The notes under the pieces were generated by a model. The model made no database searches, was not told the DNA's origin, and saw nothing but the letters and a program-made list of their open reading frames with translations. A program made the position numbers and the translations under genes. Shown in pieces: positions 1 to 9,509 of a stretch of 64,000 nucleotides of DNA. The first letter of the stretch is position 1; the number at the start of each line of letters is the position of its first letter. The DNA is from Pectobacterium carotovorum (lineage in GTDB: Bacteria; Pseudomonadota; Gammaproteobacteria; Enterobacterales; Enterobacteriaceae): the NCBI RefSeq assembly GCF_033898505.1, contig NZ_JAXAFK010000001.1:186001-250000 (forward strand). Direction: 5' to 3'.

Positions 1-1
1 T

Positions 2-562
2 AATGAATCCAACATGAAAGCCTATATGACGCGTAATGAAGATGTGTTCATTCCGCTACGCGTGCGGGTGGCGAAAGCGCGCAAGCAGCGTGCCGATCTG
101 TTCATTTCGATTCATGCGGATGCGTTTACCAATCGATCGGCAAGAGGATCGTCTGTTTTTGCACTCTCGAAGAAAGGGGCAACCAGTACCGCTGCCAGAT
201 TTCTGGCAGAAACTCAGAACGAATCCGATTTGATCGGCGGCGTGAGCATGAGCGGCGATCGCTATCTGGATCACACCATGTTCGATCTGGTGCAGACCGT
301 CACTATCAGCGACAGCCTGAAGTTTGGTAAAGAGATCCTGAGTCGGTTGGGCAAAGTGAATCGCCTGCATAAAAACAGCGTCGATCAGGCTGGATTTGCG
401 GTACTGAAAGCGCCGGATATTCCGTCTGTTCTGGTTGAGACGGCATTTATCAGTAATCTGGAGGAAGAGCGCAAGCTGCGCACCGGTCATTTCCAGCAGC
501 AAATTGCCGAATCCATTTTTGCAGGCATTAAAGCCTACTTTGCCAGCCAGGCTCAGCAGTAA
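2..562 (+). CDS. amiC: N-acetylmuramoyl-L-alanine amidase AmiC, C-terminal part (5' end outside window)
   Basis: This is the C-terminal half of the Amidase_3 catalytic domain, open from the left edge to TAA at 560-562. AmiC is a periplasmic, zinc-dependent amidase that splits septal peptidoglycan during daughter-cell separation after activation by NlpD. Visible signatures are SIHADAF, with a metal-binding His, and [10 protein letters not shown] near the end, with the catalytic Glu. The sequence is nearly collinear with E. coli AmiC from the [12 protein letters not shown] segment onward. The signal peptide and AMIN domain lie outside the window. The order amiC - initiator tRNAs - mltA is the E. 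coli order. Confidence 0.93.
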   Translation, partial: NESNMKAYMTRNEDVFIPLRVRVAKARKQRADLFISIHADAFTNRSARGSSVFALSKKGATSTAARFLAETQNESDLIGGVSMSGDRYLDHTMFDLVQTVTISDSLKFGKEILSRLGKVNRLHKNSVDQAGFAVLKAPDIPSVLVETAFISNLEEERKLRTGHFQQQIAESIFAGIKAYFASQAQQ

Positions 563-674
563 TTGATGTTGCTGATGTCGTACGATGACCGCGCCTAACC
601 GGCGCGGTTCAGCAGTAATATGTCTGGGGCGTGGTATGTAGAGATAGGTAGTATGTAGAAATAGGTCGCGCAGA

Positions 675-703
675 AAACAAAAAAGCACCCGTTAAGGTGC
701 TTT
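675..703 (-). terminator. Rho-independent terminator of the tRNA-fMet cluster
   Basis: On the minus strand a GC stem (AAGCACC / GGGTGCTT) with a short TTAAC loop is followed by a T-run. It lies about 50 bp beyond the last tRNA gene and could also stop amiC transcripts coming from the other side. Confidence 0.8.
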
Positions 704-751
704 ATCGCTGCGTTCTTAATCGAACAGAACGTAATTGAAAATAGTCTTAAT

Positions 752-828
<77 letters not shown>

Positions 829-899
829 TCCGTACTAACTTTTTACTATTGACTATCTTTTACTGCTTTCACTTTTCTTGATGGACGACTCACATCAAT

Positions 900-976
<77 letters not shown>

Positions 977-1047
977 TCCGTACTAACTTTTTACTATTGA
1001 CTATCTTTTACTACTTTCACTTTTCTTGATGGACGACTCACATCAAT

Positions 1048-1124
<77 letters not shown>

Positions 1125-1137
1125 TCCGTGGATGCGC

Positions 1138-1165
1138 ACTATACTCTCCATGAGTATTGATGCAA
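1138..1165 (-). promoter_or_regulatory. Sigma-70 promoter of the tRNA-fMet operon
   Basis: Reading on the minus strand, a TTGCAT -35 box (1160-1165) and a TATAGT -10 box (1138-1143) are separated by 16 bp. The segment after the -10 is GC-rich, as in stable-RNA promoters under stringent control. Transcription would start about 10 nt before the first tRNA. Confidence 0.75.
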
Positions 1166-1395
1166 CCTATTTCTCTAAAAAGCACGGTATTTGGCGGTCA
1201 GGTGATTGATTTACCGCCTTATAGGTTGTTTTGTGACCGTAATGTGGCGATGGGAGGAAACCCCACCTTTTACTGTGCCGCGTGCCGAATGGCATACGCG
1301 CGATCCGTGGATTTATGTGCTGTCCCATTCCTTTCTCGATAGCCGTTTGTTATCGTTCGACGGTAAATTTTTTGATGTAAAAAGCGAGCGCAAAG

Positions 1396-2532
1396 ATGAA
1401 GGGACGGTGGGGAAAATATGTGCTGACCGCAGTGGTCATTGCCATTCTGGCAGGGTGTCAATCCAGGCCAACCGATCGCGGGCAGCAATATAAAGATGGT
1501 CACCTCAACCAGCCTCTGGAATTGGTGAATGAGCCCAATGCCAAAGGAAAACCGGTCAACGCGCGGGATTTCATGACACAGGTTTCTGAAATCCGGTCGG
1601 CGTCACCTAATCTGTATACGCGCAATAATACGACCTTTCAGGCGATTGAAAACTGGATGATGTCGGGGGCTGACACCCGTGAACTGAGCAAGTTTGGTCT
1701 GAACGCCTGGCAGATGGAAGGTGTTGATAATTTTGGTAACGTGCAGTTTACCGGTTATTACACGCCGGTGTTGCAGGCGCGCCATACCCGCCAGGGTGAA
1801 TTCCGCCATCCTTTATATGCCATGCCGTCGAAGGGCAGAAAGAACAGTCGGCTGCCGGATCGCGCCGGTATTTATGCCGGTGCGCTGGATGAGCGTCTGG
1901 TTCTTGCCTGGACCAACTCGCTGGTTGATAACTTCATGATGGAAGTGCAGGGCAGTGCCTATATTGATTTTGGCGATGGACGTCCGCTGACGTTCTTCGG
2001 CTATGCGGGTAAAAACGGCCATGCCTACCGCAGTATTGGTAAAGTGTTGATCGACCGTGGTGAAGTCCCGCGTGAAGAGATGTCTATGCAGGCCATCCGC
2101 AAGTGGGCGGAACAGCACACCGAATATGAAGTGCGTGAACTATTCGAACAGAACCCCTCTTTTGTGTTCTTCAAGCCAATGATGTCTGCACCTGTCAAAG
2201 GGGCAAGCGCCGTGCCGCTGGTGGCGAAAGCCTCTGTTGCCTCTGACCGTTCGCTGATTCCGGCAGGCACAGCCCTGTTAATGGAAGTGCCGCTGTTGGA
2301 TAACGTTGGCAAATTCACCGGCAAGTATGAAATGCGCCTGATGATTGCGCTGGATGTCGGCGGGGCGATTAAAGGCCAGCACTTCGATATGTATCAGGGG
2401 ATTGGGCCAGATGCAGGTCACTCGGCAGGCTTCTATAACCACTATGGGCGGGTCTGGGTGTTGAAGAATACGCAAAGCAACTCGGCGAACGGTTCAGGTT
2501 CTTCACTGCTGGTTAATTATCAACAAAACTGA
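1396..2532 (+). CDS. mltA: Membrane-bound lytic murein transglycosylase A (MltA)
   Basis: This outer-membrane lipoprotein enzyme cuts the MurNAc-GlcNAc bond of peptidoglycan to give 1,6-anhydromuropeptides. The protein has 378 residues. It opens with a type II signal peptide ending in the lipobox LAGC, then a double-psi beta-barrel fold. The conserved C-terminal segment LDVGGAIKGQHFDMYQG carries the catalytic Asp. It follows the tRNA cluster in divergent orientation, as in E. coli. The reading frame is intact and 21 bp separate it from the next gene. Confidence 0.95.
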   Translation: MKGRWGKYVLTAVVIAILAGCQSRPTDRGQQYKDGHLNQPLELVNEPNAKGKPVNARDFMTQVSEIRSASPNLYTRNNTTFQAIENWMMSGADTRELSKFGLNAWQMEGVDNFGNVQFTGYYTPVLQARHTRQGEFRHPLYAMPSKGRKNSRLPDRAGIYAGALDERLVLAWTNSLVDNFMMEVQGSAYIDFGDGRPLTFFGYAGKNGHAYRSIGKVLIDRGEVPREEMSMQAIRKWAEQHTEYEVRELFEQNPSFVFFKPMMSAPVKGASAVPLVAKASVASDRSLIPAGTALLMEVPLLDNVGKFTGKYEMRLMIALDVGGAIKGQHFDMYQGIGPDAGHSAGFYNHYGRVWVLKNTQSNSANGSGSSLLVNYQQN

Positions 2533-2553
2533 TTCTTCTCTGAGGTTGTTGTC

Positions 2554-4812
2554 ATGGCGATTAAACGTTATCCACATCTTGCGCATTGGGGCGCATTTAC
2601 CGCTGTGGTTGAAGACGGCAGGCTGATTCGCTGCGAGCCGTTTTCCGACGATCCGGCTCCTTCTGCTATGCTCGATTCCATCGTGCCGCTGGTGTATTCC
2701 GACCGACGCATCCGTCGGCCTTCGGTACGGCGTTCCTGGCTCCAGAAACGCGAAAATAGCGACAGGACGCTGCGTGGCAGGGAAGATTTTGTTGAAGTAG
2801 ATTGGGATGTGGCGCTCGATCTGGTCGCGCAGGAGAACCGCCGTGTTCGCGATCGCTACGGTGCGGATGGCCTGTTTGCCGGTTCCTACGGCTGGTCATC
2901 TGCCGGACGCTATCACCATGCACGTTCTCAGGTACGACGCTTCTATTTCTCCGGCGGCGGCGCGGTCGATCAGCAGGGCAATTACAGCTGGGGCGCGGCG
3001 CAGTTCTTCCTGCCGTATGTGATTGGTACTTTTCATCCGCTGACGGGGAAGGTGACCGAGTGGCGCAGCGTTGCCGAGCACTGTGATATTTTCCTCGCGT
3101 TTGGCGGTCTGGCGCTGAAAAACGCGCAGGTGGCATCCGGCGGTGCCGGGCACCACACGTTGAAGCCCGCGCTGGAAACGCTGGTGGCGAAAGGAATTCC
3201 CGTCATTAACATCAGTCCGATGCGCGATGACTGCCCCGAGTTTGTGAACGCCGAATGGATTCCTATCCGTCCGAATACCGATGTCGCTCTGATGCTGGCG
3301 CTGGGCTATGAGATTCAGCGTTTGGGCGCTGACGATAAGGATTTTCTGCAACGCTACTGTGTTGGCTATGAGCAACTGAGCGACTATTTGCATGGCCGCG
3401 GCGATGGCGTGGTGAAAACGCCCGAGTGGGCCAGCGACATCACCGGCATTCCTGCTGAGCGTATTCGGCGTCTGGCGCAACAGCTGATTGGCGTGCGCAG
3501 CTTTATTACCTGTTCTTACTCTGTGCAGCGCGCACACCGCGGCGAGCAGCCGTACTGGATGATGATTGCGCTGTCCTCAATGTTAGGACAGGTGGGGTTA
3601 CCGGGCGGTGGATTCTCCTTCGGGCACGGCTCGATGAACAGCGTGGGCAACGAGCGTATTTCAACGCCTGCGCCAGCTTCGCCTTCCAGCCCGAATGCGG
3701 GGCGAGCGATCCCCGTGGCGCGCATTGCCGATATGCTCTTGCATCCCGGTACGCCTTATACCTTTCAGGGCGAAACCCATACTTATCCCGATATTCATCT
3801 GATTCACTGGGCGGGCGGTAATCCGTTCCATCACCATCAGCAGTTGAACCGTCTGGTTGACGGCTGGCGCAGACCGGATACGGTGATTGTGCAGGATATC
3901 GTCTGGACGCCAGCGGCGCAGATGGCGGATATCGTGCTGCCTGTCACGACTACGCTGGAGCGTAATGACATCGGCGGGTCGTCCCGCGATCGCTTTATTT
4001 TTGCCATGCATCAGGCAATTGCGCCGCAGCATCAGGCGCGTAATGACGTGGATATCTTCAGCGAGCTGGCGGAACGTTTGGGTTATGGCGATGTGTTCAC
4101 GCAAAATCGCAGTGAGCAGCAGTGGCTGGAACACCTTTATGACGAGTGCCGTTCAAGACAGCGAGGCGTTGCCGACCGCTGGCCGTCATTCGAGGGTTTC
4201 TGGCAGCAGGGACATGTAGAAATCCCGATGGATGAAAAGCCGTTTGTGTTCTTTGAGGATTTCCGCCGCGACCCGCAGCAGCATGCGCTCAGTACGCCAA
4301 GCGGTAAAATTGAGCTGTTCAGTTCTGCTATCGCCAGCTATGGCTATGCCGATTTTGCGCCACACCCGGAGTGGCAGCCTCCTGTTGAATGGCTGGGAGC
4401 CAAAAGCACGGAAGAATGGCCGCTGCACTTTATTTCCATTCAGCCGTCTGACCGTTTGCACAGCCAACTGGCCGTGACGCCGCAGGTTGCTGCGAATAAG
4501 ACCGCAGGAAAAGAGACGCTTTACATGCATCCACAGGATGCTGCCGTGCGGGATATCACCGACCGTTCGCAGGTGGAAGTCAGAAACGCGCGTGGCCGCA
4601 TTCTGGCGGGCGTACAGATTACCGACGGCGTCACGCCGGGGGTGGTGATCATGTCCACCGGCGCCTGGTTTGAGCCCGGTTTTGGTCAGAAAACGTGGCA
4701 TCCGGTTGAGCAGTCTGGGAATGCGAATGTACTAACGCTGGATATCGGCACGTCGCCGCTGACGCAGGGGCCGAATGCCATGAGCTGTCTGGTGGATGTC
4801 GTGCGGGTTTAG
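2554..4812 (+). CDS. Cytoplasmic molybdopterin oxidoreductase of the biotin sulfoxide reductase (BisC) type
   Basis: This 752-residue enzyme belongs to the DMSO reductase family, with bis-MGD molybdenum cofactor. It lacks a twin-arginine signal and an N-terminal Cys iron-sulfur motif, as in BisC. The segment GSYGWSSAGR (about 110-119) contains the expected Ser ligand of molybdenum, probably Ser116. Further family blocks are LPGGGFSFGH, WAGGNPFHHHQ and ADIVLPVTTTLERND. BisC enzymes reduce biotin sulfoxide and methionine sulfoxide in the cytoplasm, but the substrate here is not shown by sequence. It follows mltA by 21 bp and may share its transcript. In E. coli bisC lies elsewhere, so this position is a lineage feature. 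No symbol is given because TorZ/YedY-like paralogues exist. Confidence 0.82.
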   Translation: MAIKRYPHLAHWGAFTAVVEDGRLIRCEPFSDDPAPSAMLDSIVPLVYSDRRIRRPSVRRSWLQKRENSDRTLRGREDFVEVDWDVALDLVAQENRRVRDRYGADGLFAGSYGWSSAGRYHHARSQVRRFYFSGGGAVDQQGNYSWGAAQFFLPYVIGTFHPLTGKVTEWRSVAEHCDIFLAFGGLALKNAQVASGGAGHHTLKPALETLVAKGIPVINISPMRDDCPEFVNAEWIPIRPNTDVALMLALGYEIQRLGADDKDFLQRYCVGYEQLSDYLHGRGDGVVKTPEWASDITGIPAERIRRLAQQLIGVRSFITCSYSVQRAHRGEQPYWMMIALSSMLGQVGLPGGGFSFGHGSMNSVGNERISTPAPASPSSPNAGRAIPVARIADMLLHPGTPYTFQGETHTYPDIHLIHWAGGNPFHHHQQLNRLVDGWRRPDTVIVQDIVWTPAAQMADIVLPVTTTLERNDIGGSSRDRFIFAMHQAIAPQHQARNDVDIFSELAERLGYGDVFTQNRSEQQWLEHLYDECRSRQRGVADRWPSFEGFWQQGHVEIPMDEKPFVFFEDFRRDPQQHALSTPSGKIELFSSAIASYGYADFAPHPEWQPPVEWLGAKSTEEWPLHFISIQPSDRLHSQLAVTPQVAANKTAGKETLYMHPQDAAVRDITDRSQVEVRNARGRILAGVQITDGVTPGVVIMSTGAWFEPGFGQKTWHPVEQSGNANVLTLDIGTSPLTQGPNAMSCLVDVVRV

Positions 4813-4880
4813 CGCTATCCTGAGCCGCTTTTTCTCGCTGTTTTATTCTTCTGTGATTTTGTTTTCGTAAGGTTGATTGA

Positions 4881-5693
4881 ATGAGTACGCAATTATCCGA
4901 AGCCTATTTGCAACGCTTCGGCGGTACCGCGCGGTTATATGGTCAACAGGCGCTGGCGCTGTTTTCTCAGGCTCACGTTTGCGTGATTGGCATTGGTGGC
5001 GTCGGTTCCTGGGCGGCTGAGGCGCTGGCGCGTACCGGCATCGGCGCGATTACGCTGATTGATATGGATGATGTGTGCGTCAGTAATACCAACCGCCAGA
5101 TCCACGCGCTGCGTCAGCACACTGGACAGTCGAAGACGGAAGTGATGGCTGAGCGTATTCTGGCGATCAACCCGGAATGTCGCGTCACCTGCGTGGATGA
5201 TTTCATTAGTGCGGAAAACGTGGCCGGACTGCTCGATAAAAACTTCAGCTATGTGATTGACGCCATCGACAGCGTGCGCCCGAAGGCGGCGCTGCTTTCT
5301 TACTGTCGCCGCTATAAGATCCCGGTGGTGACAACCGGCGGTGCAGGTGGGCAGATCGATCCGACGCGGATTGAAGTCGTCGATCTGGCGAAAACGATTC
5401 AGGATCCGCTGGCCGCCAAGCTGCGCGAGCGGTTAAAGCATGATTTTAACGTGGTGAAGAACAGCAAAGGAAAGCTGGGTATAGACTGTGTGTTTTCCAG
5501 CGAGCCGCTGGTTTATCCGCAGCCTGACGGTTCCGTTTGTGCATCGCGCAGCACGGCAGACGGCGTCATGCGTATGGATTGTGCGTCAGGCTTTGGCGCT
5601 GCGACGATGGTCACCGCAACCTTCGGGTTTGTTGCGGTATCCCATGCGCTGAAGAAGATGATGGCGAAACATGAAAGAGCGTCTGCGATGTAA
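4881..5693 (+). CDS. tcdA: tRNA threonylcarbamoyladenosine dehydratase TcdA (CsdL)
   Basis: This ATP-dependent, E1-like enzyme cyclises t6A37 to ct6A in ANN-decoding tRNAs. The protein has 270 residues with a Rossmann nucleotide site GIGGVGSWAAEALAR near residue 37 and the following acidic segment LIDMDDVCVSNTNRQ, both typical of ThiF/MoeB-like enzymes. TcdA works with the CsdA-CsdE sulfur pair, whose genes converge on it from the other strand. No clear terminator lies in the 36 bp between the converging stops. Confidence 0.95.
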   Translation: MSTQLSEAYLQRFGGTARLYGQQALALFSQAHVCVIGIGGVGSWAAEALARTGIGAITLIDMDDVCVSNTNRQIHALRQHTGQSKTEVMAERILAINPECRVTCVDDFISAENVAGLLDKNFSYVIDAIDSVRPKAALLSYCRRYKIPVVTTGGAGGQIDPTRIEVVDLAKTIQDPLAAKLRERLKHDFNVVKNSKGKLGIDCVFSSEPLVYPQPDGSVCASRSTADGVMRMDCASGFGAATMVTATFGFVAVSHALKKMMAKHERASAM

Positions 5694-5729
5694 CAGAAAG
5701 CCTGCGGTACAGAAGTCGCGCGAATGTCG

Positions 5730-6185
5730 CTACTTATCCGCTGCTTCTTGTTCCGCAATGTCCCTGATTCTTGCGGCCAGCGCTGCCAGCCCGCTTGAAC
5801 GTGAAGCGCTGAGCTGAGCGCGTAGCCCCAGCATGTCAAAGAGCGCCAGCGGATCGTGCTGTAATAGCGTTTCTGGCGTTTTTCCCTCAACGGCGGTGAG
5901 CAATACCGCCAGCAATCCCCGCACGATACGCCCATCGCTGTCGCCGTAAAAATGTAGCCTGCCGTCCTCTTGGCGTAGATAACCCAGCCAGACGCGATTT
6001 TCACAGCCGGATAACGAAATATCCTCGGTTTTTAGTGCATCTGGCAGTGCTGGCAGCGCTTTTGCCAACAAAATGAGCTGCCGATAGCGATCTTCCCATG
6101 CGCGGCAGGTATCGAAGCGCGCGAGCAGATCGGCGACGGTGATGGCGTGGCCAAAAGGATGCATAGTGTCAGTTGTCTGGGTCAT
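5730..6185 (-). CDS. csdE: Sulfur acceptor protein CsdE
   Basis: This 151-residue SufE-like protein takes persulfide sulfur from CsdA. The active Cys lies in [12 protein letters not shown], and the family core [18 protein letters not shown] and [12 protein letters not shown] are well kept. It begins 3 bp after the csdA stop, so the two are co-transcribed and probably translationally coupled. The N-terminus is slightly longer than in E. coli; the first Met is kept because it sits directly after csdA. Confidence 0.94.
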   Translation of the reverse strand: MTQTTDTMHPFGHAITVADLLARFDTCRAWEDRYRQLILLAKALPALPDALKTEDISLSGCENRVWLGYLRQEDGRLHFYGDSDGRIVRGLLAVLLTAVEGKTPETLLQHDPLALFDMLGLRAQLSASRSSGLAALAARIRDIAEQEAADK

Positions 6186-6188
6186 GGT

Positions 6189-7394
6189 TTAGTCGATCAG
6201 TAATTCAAGGGCGTTGCCTACCGCGGCGATCAGCGCAGCAACATCTTGTTGGTTATTGTATGGGGCAAATGAGGCGCGGAGCGTGCCGCTGACACCGAGC
6301 GCGTCCATGAGCGGCTGCGCACAGTGATGTCCGGCACGCAGTGCGATGCCGCTTTCGGCTAATAGCGTCACCAGATCGCTGTGGTGCACGTCAGCAATAT
6401 CAAAGGATAGGACGCTGGACTGCGGGCAACGGAAGCTGCGAAAGCCGGGGAACTGCGCCAGATGGGTTTCGGCGAGCTGTGCCAAACTCTGGCTGTGCTG
6501 CTCTGCGGCGTGCTGATCTTGTGTGGTCAGCCAGTCTAACGCCGCAGACAGGCCAAGTACGCCGGCAATGTGTGGCGTTCCCGCCTCAAACCGTTGTGGA
6601 ATCGCCTGCGGTTTAAAACCGTCAAAGGATACCTGCTTCATCATTTTCCCGCCGCCTTGCCACGGCATCATGCTTTCCAGCAGGGCTGTTTTACCGTACA
6701 GCACGCCAATCCCGGTTGGGGCATAAAGTTTGTGCCCGGAAAATGCATAGAAATCGATATCCAGCGCCTGTACATCCGGCGAGCAGTGAACAATGCCCTG
6801 CGCGCCGTCAACCATCACTACCGCGCCATAGCGGTGAGCCAGCGCAATCGCGCGCGCCAGATCGGGCTGACCGCCCGTCACGTTTGACATTTGCCCCAGC
6901 GCCAGCAGGCGGGTTTTGGGCGTGATCAGCGTGGCGAGCTGTTCAACATCGGGTAAGAAGTCCGCGCCTATCGGTAGCTTCACCACGGTCGCGCCGGTTT
7001 GCTGCGCCACCATCAGCCACGGAATGAGGTTAGCGTGATGTTCCGCTTCACTCACAACGATCTCATCGCCCGGTTGCAGGCGAGGACGGGCATAGCTTTG
7101 CGCGACCAGATTGATTGCTTCCGTCGTACCCCTGGTCCAGACAATAGAACGCGGATCGTCTGCATGGAGTAACGTGGCGACTTGCTCTCGAGCGCCTTCA
7201 AAGCGCTGGGTCAACGCCTGCGCACCGTGATGCTGGCTGCGATGCACCGTACCACTCTCGCTGCAATAGAACGCCTGCACCGCATCAATAACGGGCTGTG
7301 GTTTCAGCGCGGTCGCGGCGCTATCAAGATACACCGTCGAATGCTGGAGAGCGGGGAACTGTTGGCGAAAGGTGGCGGGGTTAAACGGTGTCAT
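6189..7394 (-). CDS. csdA: Cysteine desulfurase CsdA
   Basis: This PLP-dependent, SufS-like class V aminotransferase fold enzyme releases sulfur from cysteine. The PLP lysine lies in FYAFSGHKLYAPTG and the persulfide Cys in LRAGHHCAQPL. The second of two close ATG codons (7394) is taken as the start. The AAGAGG ribosome site abuts the first ATG but stands 6 nt from the second, and the protein then has the usual 401 residues. It heads the csdA-csdE operon. Confidence 0.95.
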   Translation of the reverse strand: MTPFNPATFRQQFPALQHSTVYLDSAATALKPQPVIDAVQAFYCSESGTVHRSQHHGAQALTQRFEGAREQVATLLHADDPRSIVWTRGTTEAINLVAQSYARPRLQPGDEIVVSEAEHHANLIPWLMVAQQTGATVVKLPIGADFLPDVEQLATLITPKTRLLALGQMSNVTGGQPDLARAIALAHRYGAVVMVDGAQGIVHCSPDVQALDIDFYAFSGHKLYAPTGIGVLYGKTALLESMMPWQGGGKMMKQVSFDGFKPQAIPQRFEAGTPHIAGVLGLSAALDWLTTQDQHAAEQHSQSLAQLAETHLAQFPGFRSFRCPQSSVLSFDIADVHHSDLVTLLAESGIALRAGHHCAQPLMDALGVSGTLRASFAPYNNQQDVAALIAAVGNALELLID

Positions 7395-7577
7395 GAGCAT
7401 CCTCTTTTGGAGGGCCGATCCTGTCCCATTTTGTCGAGAGAGACAAGTTTAGGACTATGCCTAATGCGATTTTATGGAAAAAAAAGCAACTATTGCTACG
7501 CTTTAAAGTGTTAATTTTCAGGATTTCCTGATGAATAAGGTTAACTAGAAAACATTTAAATTCATTGAGGGTTAACT

Positions 7578-7799
7578 ATGAAGAATAAAATTTCTATTTT
7601 TGCCGCTATCGTGATGGCGTTTTCTCTGGCAGCCTGTTCCAGTAATTACGTCATGCATACCAATGACGGTCGTACCATCGTCGCAGAGGGGAAACCGAAG
7701 GTTGACGATGAGACGGGTATGATCAGCTATACCGATGCCTACGGTCAGCAACAGCAAATTAATCGTGATAATGTGAAAGAAATGGTGAAAGGGAAGTAG
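7578..7799 (+). CDS. ygdI: YgdI/YgdR family lipoprotein
   Basis: This small (73-residue) predicted lipoprotein of the DUF903 family has a signal peptide ending LAACS and a body containing the family motif YVMHTNDGRTI. The function is unknown; members have a small SH3-like beta fold and are attached to the envelope. It sits divergently from csdA as ygdI does in E. coli, and its stop lies just beyond the gcvB terminator, which comes from the opposite strand. Confidence 0.9.
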   Translation: MKNKISIFAAIVMAFSLAACSSNYVMHTNDGRTIVAEGKPKVDDETGMISYTDAYGQQQQINRDNVKEMVKGK

Positions 7800-7887
7800 T
7801 ACTACTTGCCTACCATTACACGTTGCCTGTTAAGCCGTGTCAGACTGAGATCGGTGTGCCGTGGCATTTCAGGTGTGAAACGTAAGC

Positions 7888-8087
7888 AAAAAAAAAGCAC
7901 CGCAATTTGCGGTGCTACACAAAAAATCACTTTGGACAGACAGGGTAAATGTACAGGAAGTGAATAGGGTAGACTCGCTACCACATCTGCAAAAGGCAGA
8001 CAAACAAATAGCAAACACAACATCACAACCACAAGCCAAAAGCACCTCAGGTCACCCCTCCGCACTTTTCGTTCCGGCCCAGGAAGT
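7888..8087 (-). ncRNA. gcvB: GcvB small RNA
   Basis: The minus strand from 8087 reads like E. coli GcvB: a 5' ACTTCCTG start, the GU-rich R1 target-binding core (GGTTGTGATGTTGTG, about 8017-8035), the conserved CACTTCCTGTACATTTACCC box and a final GC stem (7896-7916) followed by a T-run. The length is about 200 nt. GcvB is an Hfq-dependent RNA that represses many amino-acid and peptide transporter mRNAs. It is divergent from gcvA, its activator, as in other enterobacteria. Confidence 0.93.
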
Positions 8088-8093
8088 TGCGCT

Positions 8094-8122
8094 AATATAG
8101 GTATTTGCTGGTACATCCTCAA
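8094..8122 (-). promoter_or_regulatory. gcvB promoter
   Basis: On the minus strand a TTGAGG -35 box (8117-8122) and TATATT -10 box (8094-8099) are 17 bp apart, and the expected RNA start is 7 nt downstream. GcvA sites should lie between this promoter and gcvA; I did not define them. Confidence 0.7.
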
Positions 8123-8337
8123 CGGACAAATTATAATGTCTCGGATTACAAAAACTAATAGCTGTACCCGTCATCTTTTCGTTGCAGAGAATCTGGCTAT
8201 TACCACTGGTTTTAATCGCTTAGCCAGCTAATTGGAAGGCGATCTTGCCCTTTGTTGCCTTTCTGCATCTTAAGATTTAATGGGTATAAATGTACCCGAT
8301 AAATCGCTGATTTAGCGTAAACCAAAAGATTTCATTC

Positions 8338-9261
8338 ATGTCAAAACGTCTCCCTCCGCTCAACGCATTACGCGTTTTTGATGCGGCGGCTCGCCATTTA
8401 AGTTTTACCAAAGCGGCAGAAGAACTGTTTGTTACGCAGGCCGCCGTCAGCCACCAGATTAAGTCACTGGAAGATTTTCTGGGGCTTAAATTATTCCGCC
8501 GTCGTAATCGCTCCCTGCTACTGACGGAAGAGGGGCAAAGTTACTATCTTGATATCAAAGAGATCTTCTCATCTTTGAATGACGCAACCCGTAAGTTGCA
8601 ATCCCGCAGTGCCAAAGGCGCGTTAACGGTCAGCCTGTTGCCCAGCTTTGCCATTCATTGGCTGGTGCCGCGTCTGTCGAGCTTTAACTCCGACTATCCG
8701 GGGATTGATGTTCGTATTCAGGCGGTGGATCGCGATGAAGATCGTCTGGCGGATGACGTGGATGTCGCGATTTTCTACGGTCGGGGAAACTGGCCGGGAT
8801 TGCGGGTGGAAAAACTGTACGCTGAGTATCTCTTGCCGGTTTGCTCGCCAGCATTGCTGACGGGGAATCACCCGTTAAAAACGCCGGACGATCTGGTTGC
8901 ACACACGCTGCTGCACGATGCGTCGCGCCGTGACTGGCTGTCCTATACGCGTCAGCTTGGCGTGCAAATTAATGTGCAACAGGGGCCGATTTTCAGCCAC
9001 AGCGCGATGGTATTGCAGGCGGCCATTCACGGGCAGGGCGTGGCGCTGGCGAATAATGTGATGGCTCAGACGGAAATCGAAGCCGGGCGGCTGGTGTGTC
9101 CGTTTAACGATGTGCTGGTCAGCCGGAACGCTTTTTATCTGGTATGTCATGACAGTCAGGCAGAACTGGGTAAAATAGCCGCCTTTCGCCATTGGATTCT
9201 GGCGCGGGCAGCCAGCGAGCAGGAAAAATTTCGCTTCCGCTATGACAACGGCACGCGCTGA
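8338..9261 (+). CDS. gcvA: Glycine cleavage system transcriptional regulator GcvA
   Basis: This 307-residue LysR-type regulator has an N-terminal winged HTH (about residues 7-65, with FTKAAEELFVTQAAVSHQIK) and a substrate-binding-like effector domain. It is collinear with E. coli GcvA through the whole length. GcvA activates or represses gcvTHP with glycine or purine signals through GcvR, and activates gcvB. The divergent gcvB gene upstream confirms the assignment. Confidence 0.96.
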   Translation: MSKRLPPLNALRVFDAAARHLSFTKAAEELFVTQAAVSHQIKSLEDFLGLKLFRRRNRSLLLTEEGQSYYLDIKEIFSSLNDATRKLQSRSAKGALTVSLLPSFAIHWLVPRLSSFNSDYPGIDVRIQAVDRDEDRLADDVDVAIFYGRGNWPGLRVEKLYAEYLLPVCSPALLTGNHPLKTPDDLVAHTLLHDASRRDWLSYTRQLGVQINVQQGPIFSHSAMVLQAAIHGQGVALANNVMAQTEIEAGRLVCPFNDVLVSRNAFYLVCHDSQAELGKIAAFRHWILARAASEQEKFRFRYDNGTR

Positions 9262-9349
9262 AGCCGTGTCGCGGGCTGTCGAAGTTTGATGACCGAATAA
9301 CTCACGTAGATAACTACGTTTCAGACTGATGACAGATCTATTTGCACGG

Positions 9350-9446
9350 AGTAACGGAATAGAAGAGTAAAGCGTTTGCGCCATGGATGGCGCAAGCCGA
9401 GCGCACAGGGACGTGTTTACAGCGACTTTACGATCTATCCGTTACT
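9350..9446. repeat. Palindromic intergenic element (about 97 bp)
   Basis: The ends AGTAACGGAATAG and CTATCCGTTACT are imperfect inverted repeats with one indel. Inside, AGAGTAAAG faces CTTTACGA, and a perfect 16-bp hairpin GCGCCATGGATGGCGC sits in the first half. No reading frame is present. It resembles small non-autonomous interspersed repeats; only this copy is seen here. Confidence 0.55.
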
Positions 9447-9477
9447 ACCGCTCGGTGGTCTTTGTCAGCCACCTCGT

Positions 9478-9509
9478 TTATAGGTAACAACGATTATAGG
9501 TAACTACGA
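9478..9509 (+). repeat. 16-bp tandem duplication of the ygdD ribosome-binding site
   Basis: TTATAGGTAACAACGA (9478-9493) is followed directly by TTATAGGTAACTACGA (9494-9509), and the last A begins the ygdD start codon. One base differs. Each copy holds an AGG ribosome site, so ygdD has one site at normal spacing and a spare one 16 nt upstream. Confidence 0.85.

Noticed and set aside
1206..1493. A 95-codon frame before and over the start of mltA
   Set aside because: It overlaps the mltA signal peptide in another frame, and the sequence shows no family or start signals.
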